A stretch of DNA of 64,000 nucleotides, taken from Narthecium ossifragum. Lineage: Eukaryota; Streptophyta; Magnoliopsida; Dioscoreales; Nartheciaceae. The stretch covers positions 23,319,274 to 23,383,273 of the forward strand of contig OY986970.1 in NCBI GenBank assembly GCA_963920575.1, read 5' to 3'. Shown piece after piece: positions 56,801 to 64,000 of this stretch (positions within the stretch are counted from its first letter, which is position 1; every line of letters begins with the position of its first letter). Both the position numbers and the translations under genes were made by a program. The notes under the pieces are model-generated. The model did no database searches, was not told the origin of the DNA, and worked only from the letters and a program-made list of their open reading frames with translations.

Positions 56801-59800
56801 CTTACCCGAGCCTTAAAACAATGGTTAGTTGTTTAACCTTAATGGATGGACATGGATCTCATTGAGAAGTGTCATGCAAAAGTAAGATCAATGGATTAGT
56901 GGATCTGCGTACATTGATATCTTAAGGGGGCATTTGGTAATAAATATTTCCATGTTTTCCTTTTCTATTTGCATTTTTTTCCAGTTTTCAGTTTATGTTC
57001 TCCATTTGCGGATAATGCATTTAATTTGGAATGTTGACAAGCTATTTTCTGCAAAATGAGAACAGAAAAGGGTGAAAATGGAAATATGCTGTCTCTCATA
57101 TTTTCTGGAAAGCAGGCCTCCTGTCTTCTAGAAAATGTTTTCAAACCAAACAGCCCCTCAGAATTCTCACAACTTCAATAAAATATAGGTCATAACAAAG
57201 AAAAACACGTTTTCTTTAATTTCAACAAAACCTATTGGATCAACCTACGACCTGAACTTACTCTAGAGTAATCAAAATCAACAATCAATTCAATTTGAAA
57301 GTCCAACAGAGTTAAAGCACTTTGTAACTGATGCCTACTGACAGAATATCAGTTTAAGATGCAAGATACCATGAATCTAGGTGCATAATCATAGTCTCGC
57401 CAGCATAAAAGTAGACACAAAATTATCTCTATGTCATCTAACACTCAAATGATCAATTTGATGGAGCTACTCAGATGAAGTCATATTCTCAAACTTTTAA
57501 TGACCTTCAATAGCTTTCTGCCGAATACTTTCACAAACTGATAATAGAGAGGAAGTAAATGTAACAAAAGGAATTCAATACCCCAGTTCCTCTTCCTCTT
57601 CCACGTCCCCTATTGCCCTGATGAGTCATAATTGCAGTTCCATTCAGCTGGAGAAAGAAAATAGAAAATATAAGACACTCCTAATATCAACAGAAATCTA
57701 AAGTTGTCTTAAATAGACTGTACAATTTGTAGCATGGATTAGCAGTCAAATCATTATGCTATCCACTAAATTCGTGACCATAGCTTTAAACAAGGAAAAT
57801 GAATCACACAATGTTCTATCGAAAGATTATAAAAAGGCTTTGTTTCAAACAAAAAGAGAGATGAGTTTTCAACTTTATACAATATGGTGGTTCTACCAGT
57901 CCCATTATCCGGTTATTAGTAAAATAGTAATATGAAGGCCAATATGGCACCTTGTAGAAAAGCAACCTTACCGTGTACACACCACCATATACCCAGCAAA
58001 GTACTAGCCCACCATATTTTGTGCAGCATAGGACATTTGCCTCATTTACTTATGATAGCATGTAAAGGATGGCAAACATTTTTCCAGAAATAAGACCCAC
58101 ATTCAGCATTTATGCTTGGAATTCAAAAATTCATGTAAGAACCCTCGCTCCAAAACATGAAATGATGATGCAAGAATGCATCTCAATTTTAGACATAGGA
58201 CTTCACATTCAATATACAGTGATCAGGACACACGCACACAGCTATGGAAATGTATACCATCAACACAAGCACGCAAGCATACACATATAAGCTACTAGAT
58301 TCTACGAAAAAAAGTAGCCTATTGGCAGCTTATGCAAAATTACAACATGATAGAACTTGCATTCACTCCATGTAAGGCAATGGATGGCATGATGTGTCCA
58401 CATACCTTCTTATCAGTGAGTGTAGGCAATGGTAATATCGGCTCCTTAAGTTCTGGGGGAGCAGGCACTGATGGCTCAGGTAGTGATGGCTTAATCTTAA
58501 CTTCTGGTGGTTTGATTTCAGCATTTTTCTGGCTAGTTGGCAATGGCTGGGAGGAAGAGAGTGTAGAGGTGCCAATCTGCAATAGCTGACCAGGAGTCAC
58601 CAGAGGCACGGATGTTTCGGCTTGGCTTGTTATGGATGAGCCAAGAATGGAGGGCATAGATTGAGGTACAGTCTGAAAAGACAATGCTGGACTAGGAGTT
58701 GCCCTAGGTTTGCTGCTAACAATGGATGACACGCTTTGAGACATGTTAACTGTGGCTTCCAGGGTAGATGTTAATGGATGCATAAATGGCAGATTAGGAG
58801 CAAGACTAGCCGACGGAAGCGTGGGGGCAGAAGGCTTATTTGGCATCAGGTTTGGTGATGTTTCAGGGGCTAATGCACTAGCTTGGCTAGGAGCCAATGA
58901 TGATGGCAGCATAGAAGAACTTAAGGTGTTACTAACAGGTGGCAACAATGGAGGAGGGAATTCAGGCATATTTGGCGGCCCAGACGGCATTTGATTATTC
59001 ATCCCGGGATACTGAAGAGGCTGTTGCATAACATGTGGAATTTGCAATCCCGGTGGCGGACGAAGCATAGTTGGCTGTTGTAGATGGGGAAGACCACCCG
59101 AGGGCGCATAATATCCTTGCCAATATAAGGGCATTCCAAGCCCAGAACCATTTGCTGTAGGAGTTGGTGTGGACCCCCATGAGCCTATACTCCCACCAGG
59201 TTGATAAAGAGGCAGAGCACCTTGAAACGGTGATCTTGGTAGCCCCAACTGAGCTGCTTGGGAGCTATCTGTCATGGTTCCACTCCCAACAGAAGGCAAG
59301 CTTGTAGATGTAGATGCAGGACGAGAATAGTGTGACTGAAACAAACTTAGACAATAAGAGGTATAAATTGATGTAACTTACGAAGTTTCGTACAGTAGGC
59401 ATCATACTTTACCTGGATGATAGCAGGATCATTGTGTATAGGAGCAGGCTGAACAGGTGGTGAGGACTTGACCTGAAGATCCTGAAACCAGTGCATGAAA
59501 AGTTACCTTCAAGCCCATATGACAGCTCATGGAAAGATGCATCGAGCAATCTTTAACACATCAAATTGGCAAGAAAAGAATCAGACAGGTGCAAAAGGTA
59601 TGCCAAATATATAAGAAAACACTTGGATAAAATGCCGTCTTAACTAATACATTTTTTAATTCTGTAGAGACTCAAATGAGCAGGTAAACTAAAGATGACA
59701 TTTCACAGGCCAGCATAGACCACATCTTTAATGACTGGCGTCTTGAATGTGGAAATTAGCATAGCTTTTATTTTCATAAGCATCTCACTTTGTATTGGAA

Positions 59801-62800
59801 AGCAGCAGATAGCGGATATATAGAGAGAAAAAATCTTGACAAATGCAGATGCACCAATATCCTCATAGCATCTCCAACATCATAGTCAGTGACATTAGGA
59901 AGCTCCAAAAAAAGCATTTTAGCTAACCACAATCCAACAAAGGTCTTTCAACACTATAAGCTTGCAGATAAAGAATTTCTTCAGACATTTTTCTTGCAAG
60001 CAACACATTCACAAAATAATATTATTAACCTAGTGAGAACCATGTGATTTAGCTAATGACCCACTCCAGAGATATCTCATCTTGTTAACACTTAACAGCT
60101 TCAAAACCTTCAGCATTTATCTCACTTGATGCTTCTCCAAAGAAGTAGAATGCCCAGCAAAGTTCATAAAAGTGGGTTTAAAAGGTTACAAACACTCTAA
60201 ATCAACCAAAGCCAGATCAGATCATTAATTGGTTCAGATTGATTCTACTGAAAAGGACTAGGTCTGCTAATCCAGTACTAGCTTATATGATATCATTATG
60301 GCAAGGTAGGGATCAAAACATAGTTGGTAAATTAGGAAGGCCACATCACAAAAGTCCAGCATATTGCCTACCAAATTGTTGAACGGTTAATTCCCCGCCT
60401 GTTGCCAGAAAGACAGAACTAGACAATGCCATTGTCACTTCTACTCAATCGAAAAGATTAGTTGAGAAAGTAGGACAACTGATCCTCCTTTAACTCCAGT
60501 CCTTTTCAACCAGGTAAAAGAGCTACGAAGGCAAAGCTTATAGGTACACTCACACACTCAAAATTATTTTTTCAGGCCTGATACTTAATGGAGTGTCTCA
60601 ACAAGGAAATCAGCACTAAAGACACAGTGAGCAAACTTCTAAACATATACCTTGATATCACTTCCACGAAAGAGTATATACTCATAGATTTTGTCACTAG
60701 CAGGAATTTGAGGACCATCCTTCTTCCGTCCTTCAGTTCCAAATGATCGTACTGAGAAAACAGGAATAACAAATATGCATCAACAGCAAAAATCATATTA
60801 GTGCCATAAAAATTATTTACTGCATGCTACCGGACTCGCATTTTTCACTTGGTAAGAAATACATAATGCATTTAAATGAGTATCTAAGATGACTAAACTG
60901 TAACTCAAAGATGTTATGATGGCGTATGTAAGATCTTTTCACGCAATAGTCGCTCTTGCATTTAAGATGTCTAAATAGATTCAAGTTAACCTCATAATAA
61001 GACGTGAAAGTCATGTTTCAACAGTCTCCAAAATTTTCAGGAAAATATTTATAAATGTACCCATAATAACATGGTTATTCAGAAACAAATCGTGCAAATA
61101 ATATGCTTAAGGTAGTACTTAAAGTATCCACAATTCGAGAAAAATAAAACACAAGGAAAGATCAAGTCAAAATGAGAATGAAGAACGTATTAAGGCTAAA
61201 AAATGCATCAGTAACCTCTAATTTACCCCCAATTTCAAAGTGAGCAGTATTTCCCAAATTTTAACCACTAGAAGCCTGTATTTCAACATGTCCAATTAGG
61301 GCTTATCGTAGACTCCGTTAGTAGACTTAAGGGAAAGAAGCTCATGTGGCTCATGTGAGCTCATAGCCAAGAAGCGTTTCTTCTCTACATTTGCCAAACA
61401 AGTTTTGTGCACATGGAGCTCTCCTCACCTTCCCTAAAAGAAAAGGTGGAATAGAAATCCCAAAACAGGTTTTTGCATAGGGTACTGATTCGTGCACTTG
61501 CCTCGTAGGCATGTGTTAATGCACATGGCTTATGTGTGGCAGCTTTATTAAAAACTACATGCATAATGAGTCTGAGCCTTGAAACTAGCGGGTACGACTT
61601 AATGGACTGGATCCTTACAACTAGCGGATTTGGTTCTTAACAAACTCAATTCGAATGCCAAAATCCTAATCTTCCAAATCCCCCCTCTCATAAGCAAAGA
61701 TGCCTATAATGTCTAATATTAATGCAGCTCATGCCCACAAGACGTGCACAAATCCTTATTGTTCTGTATATGGACCGCCATATGCACAAGACTCTTAACT
61801 CTTATCGGTCAACTCTCTTCCCCCAAGTAAAACGTTATAAGCTTTATTTCACATCAGGCCGCACCAATTCGAGTGCATCTTCTACCTCCATGTGCACTCT
61901 ATCCAGGGCCCCTCCGCCGCCCATCACCAAAAGTGGCGCCACATCAGTAAACCCCCACTTAGGTGGCGCCACACGACCTGACTAAGCGCTACCAGACGTC
62001 GCCAAGTTCAAGGAGACCCTTGCCAACTGCTGCTCTATTTATGGAGTGCGACTCGGGCCCCATGGATCCACCAGGTATAAGACAAGCCACTTCTATCTAC
62101 AAGCACAAACTTGTGCACATATGGAGCTCATAGCCAAACCAAGTTAATGTATATGGAGCTCTCCTCATGGATAAGCAGGTCATGAAACACGTCTAGCATC
62201 CTCTGAAGCCTGATCTATTTTTGCACTCCATGAGCATAACTTCCTCGCCCTCCGCATATGGAAGCAATACAACAGCAAAATTAGAGACAATACTCGAATC
62301 ATCAACATCCCTTGGTTGAGGTTGGTTGAGACTATTTAGGAGAAGTAGAAGAAGATGAAGATGGGAAAAACTCCATGTGCACAAACCTACTGTGCCAAGT
62401 GTTGAAAAATGTCTCTTCGCTATGAGCTCACGAGGCATGTGACCTCATCTCCGTTAAGGCCAACTAATGAACTTCGTGTACATGGACGCTATTTTAAGAA
62501 TGTATGACCTGAAGTGCTTAAATAAGCAAAATAGCATCATTTTGAGATTGGGAGTAAATTAGAAGAACCGTATAGAAGGGCACCTGGGGCATTAAGAGAG
62601 TCGAGAGCATAGATTCCGGGACACTAGAATCGAGGTAGTAGCAAAGCCACATTTTATGAAAATTACATTTGACTTTGAAACAAATAGCACGAGTCCTAGC
62701 ATTGACCCAAGGACGGTGGTTTAGGTGCATCCATAAACAATTCCATACCAACCACCCAAGCTAGATGTTCAAAGAGAGATGATGAGGTTTTCAACAATGG

Positions 62801-63783
62801 TAAATCATGCCTAAATGATGCCTGTTGCCTCTTGCAAAACCCAAGACAAAAAATATGCGAGTCGGAACCTATTCCACTTCATACACAATGCATATGCATT
62901 CACACAAACATAAAATACGGTTTAAGAGATTAAGTGACCCGTACTGATGATAGAGTTGTGAAAGAAGCAGGAAATCAATACATACATTATGCCATTAAAC
63001 GAGTACATGATATTGTCAAATCAGGCATTGAAAGATAAATCTGCTGCAGAAGACCTACTACATTCTCCAAATCATGCACAGAAGGCCCACACAAACTTAT
63101 GTGCATATCAACTGTGAAGCTTGATTGCCATCATGACAAAGAACGTGAAACTTCCAAAGACTCTAATTAAGTAAAGACTTCGAGGAGACACCTTACCAAG
63201 CAAATCCAAACATAGTAATACCAAAACCAATGAAAAAGATACGCAAATTTAATAGTATATTTCGCAGCTCGAATTAACAGAAAGGTACAAAAAGTAACAC
63301 CAATAACTTGCAAAAGAGTGACAAGAGACGCCAAAGCCACTCTTAAGCAGAAACACGCATCTACCTCCTAGAGTTCGAAAACCCCAGAAACAAGAACCAT
63401 CAGAACCACAACTAAGTACAATAAATCTTCAAGAAAAGTCCAAAATCGCCTAAACTCACGTAATACCAGCATTAGAACCGAAAGCACCAAAAACTACCTC
63501 TCAAACTAAAGAAAAAAAGGAAACCTCAGATGCCAAAGAAAAAAAGGCCCATTTCCAGTAAAATTACACCCTAAACAAGAAATCAAAGAATACCCGTCAA
63601 AGACAAGACCAAGAAGGGGCTAGGGTTCGACACCGTACCGTTGCGCAAGCCGATGCTGGATTCTTCCGTGTTGATGTTGTAGAGGACCCCCTCGTACCTG
63701 ATCTCGCACTTGGAGGTCAAGCTGATGAGGCTTCCGATGTAGGACTCGGCCGAGGGGCCCGATCTCGAGGACTCGGCCGCCAT
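53818..63783 (-). CDS. DCP5: DECAPPING 5 (Lsm14/Scd6/RAP55 family)
   Basis: Eight coding exons on the minus strand: 63783-63639, 60751-60651, about 59482-59414, 59335-58406, 57647-57582, 54630-54433, 54159-54049 and 53967-53818; all have GT/AG ends and compatible phases, giving about 589 aa. Exon 1-2: Lsm domain ([20 protein letters not shown], then [14 protein letters not shown]). Exon 4: long Pro/Ser/Gln-rich disordered linker. Exon 6: DFDF motif ([20 protein letters not shown]) and acidic stretch. Exon 7: FFD box ([15 protein letters not shown]). Exon 8: TFG box (TFGDFPRHR) followed by RGG repeats. DCP5 promotes mRNA decapping, represses translation and builds P-bodies with DCP1/DCP2 in the cytoplasm. 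Exon 3 was counted as 68-69 nt by hand; 69 keeps the frame. The start is fixed by the conserved MAAESSRSG. Length is close to the roughly 610 aa of the Arabidopsis protein. Confidence 0.93.
54147..54432 (-). repeat. Tandem duplication of DCP5 intron 6 and its splice acceptor (about 142 bp x 2)
   Basis: On the minus strand unit 1 (about 54432-54291) and unit 2 (about 54290-54148) both contain TTCAACAAGTAAT(T/A)TATGCC, a TTTGTTTGTTTA(A/T)TGGTAG block, GATTGTTATATTTCCTTTCTG and (T/C)GTATGTAAAAGAT. Unit 2 ends in the real exon 7 acceptor (TTTCTGCAG). Unit 1 carries a decayed acceptor (TTTCTGAAG) and exon-like PLPVYVKD, a copy of the exon 7 start. Confidence 0.85.
55750..55840. repeat. Imperfect hairpin in DCP5 intron 5
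   Basis: TGCCGGTCTCTAGCCTGCAT and, about 40 bp on, the near-complement containing GGCACTAGAGACCAGCACG surround GTGCCGATCGGCAC. Several CCGGCA/TGCCGG-like motifs follow to 55980. Confidence 0.55.
56504..56730. repeat. Direct repeat, 143 bp period, in DCP5 intron 5
   Basis: GTAATATTTGCATAT(G/C)CCATT followed by (A/G)ACCAAATTACCCC and a CTCTCCCCTGAACATTTTCC block occurs at 56504 and again at 56647. Confidence 0.85.
56936..57157. mobile_element. Tourist-like MITE in DCP5 intron 5
   Basis: The left end GGGGGCATTTGGTAATAAAT pairs with the complement of the right end, AAACCAAACAGCCCC. Both ends are followed inward by TTTTCC/GGAAAA-type stretches. The target duplication is unclear. Confidence 0.55.
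60752..63638 (-). other. DCP5: DCP5 intron 1 (2.9 kb)
   Basis: A long first intron after the 5' half of the Lsm domain. It has scattered TATGGAGCTC(A/T)(T/C)-type repeats (about 61410, 62120, 62150) but no recognised element end or coding region. Confidence 0.5.
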
Positions 63784-63950
63784 GTGCCCACCCCTCTTCT
63801 CCGAATGGAGAGAACCTCACTTTGTCTCGTAGACACGGAGGAGGAGGAGAGGATGGGAGGAGAAGAGATGCTGTAGAGAGAGCAAGAGAGGGAGAGAGAC
63901 GGGCTCAGAAGAAGAGATTGGGGAAAACGGAAACCAAACCCTTTCGTTAC
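63784..63950 (-). promoter_or_regulatory. DCP5 5' leader, CT-rich
   Basis: Upstream of the ATG the minus strand is strongly C/T-rich (CTCTCCCTCTCTTGCTCTCT, 63898-63879), as is common in plant 5' UTRs. The promoter itself lies at or beyond the window edge; no TATA box is seen. Confidence 0.5.
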
Positions 63951-64000
63951 CCTCAAAGAGTTGGGGTTACTACTCGTGTGATTTTGACCCTTTTTGGGTG

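Noticed and set aside
61722..61985. Plus-strand frame inside DCP5 intron 1
   Set aside because: No homology or splice signals; biased composition near its end.

Overview
This is plant nuclear DNA. It has spliced genes with GT/AG introns and AT-rich intergenic sequence, dense layers of plant-type transposons (Tat-lineage Ty3/gypsy, LINE, hAT, Mutator-like and PIF/Harbinger), and recognisable plant proteins (DCP5, VPS20, UGT85, SKU5-like, cytochrome b561, MUR3-type GT47). Overall style suggests a monocot, possibly a commelinid, but I cannot name the species from the sequence alone. There is no CRISPR, rRNA operon, organelle or bacterial signal.

Only two host genes look intact. One is DECAPPING 5 (minus strand, 63783 to 53818, eight coding exons, about 589 aa). 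The other is a hAT-transposase-derived BED zinc-finger gene of the SLEEPER type (plus strand, 26803 to 29430, three coding exons, 661 aa); it has lost the first catalytic Asp. The other host genes are decayed copies: VPS20 (14688-20125), a GT47 xyloglucan-galactosyltransferase-like gene (20180-21446), a UGT85 fragment joined to an SKU5-like fragment (44395-45385), a cytochrome b561 gene (47483-51676) and an unidentified gene at the left edge (16-800).

Layout. 0-14 kb: a LINE RT/zinc-binding/RNase H remnant split by a Tat/Retand-like Ty3/gypsy element (1719 to about 11240) and by a solo LTR (11862-13747). The Tat element carries dual RNase H, an integrase and a long antisense ORF region with a plant mobile domain. 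14-23 kb: VPS20 and GT47 pseudogenes, MITEs and a GC-rich cargo element. 23-30 kb: the SLEEPER-like gene. 30.4-34.1 kb: a PIF/Harbinger element with a Myb/SANT-like ORF but no transposase. 34.3-37.3 kb: two Pack-MULE-like elements with long inverted repeats. 37.6-43.8 kb: a three-level nest, in which a 1.5 kb MULE holds a 4.67 kb hAT element that holds a 1.18 kb solo LTR; exact target-site duplications are visible at each level. 44-53 kb: UGT85/SKU5 and b561 pseudogenes plus several MITEs. 53.8-64 kb: DCP5, whose introns carry a tandem duplication that copies a splice-acceptor region.

The genes do not form a pathway. The coherent stories are TE nesting and the decay of unprocessed gene copies. 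All coordinates, TSDs and splice sites were read by hand; family names come from recognised motifs, not from database searches.
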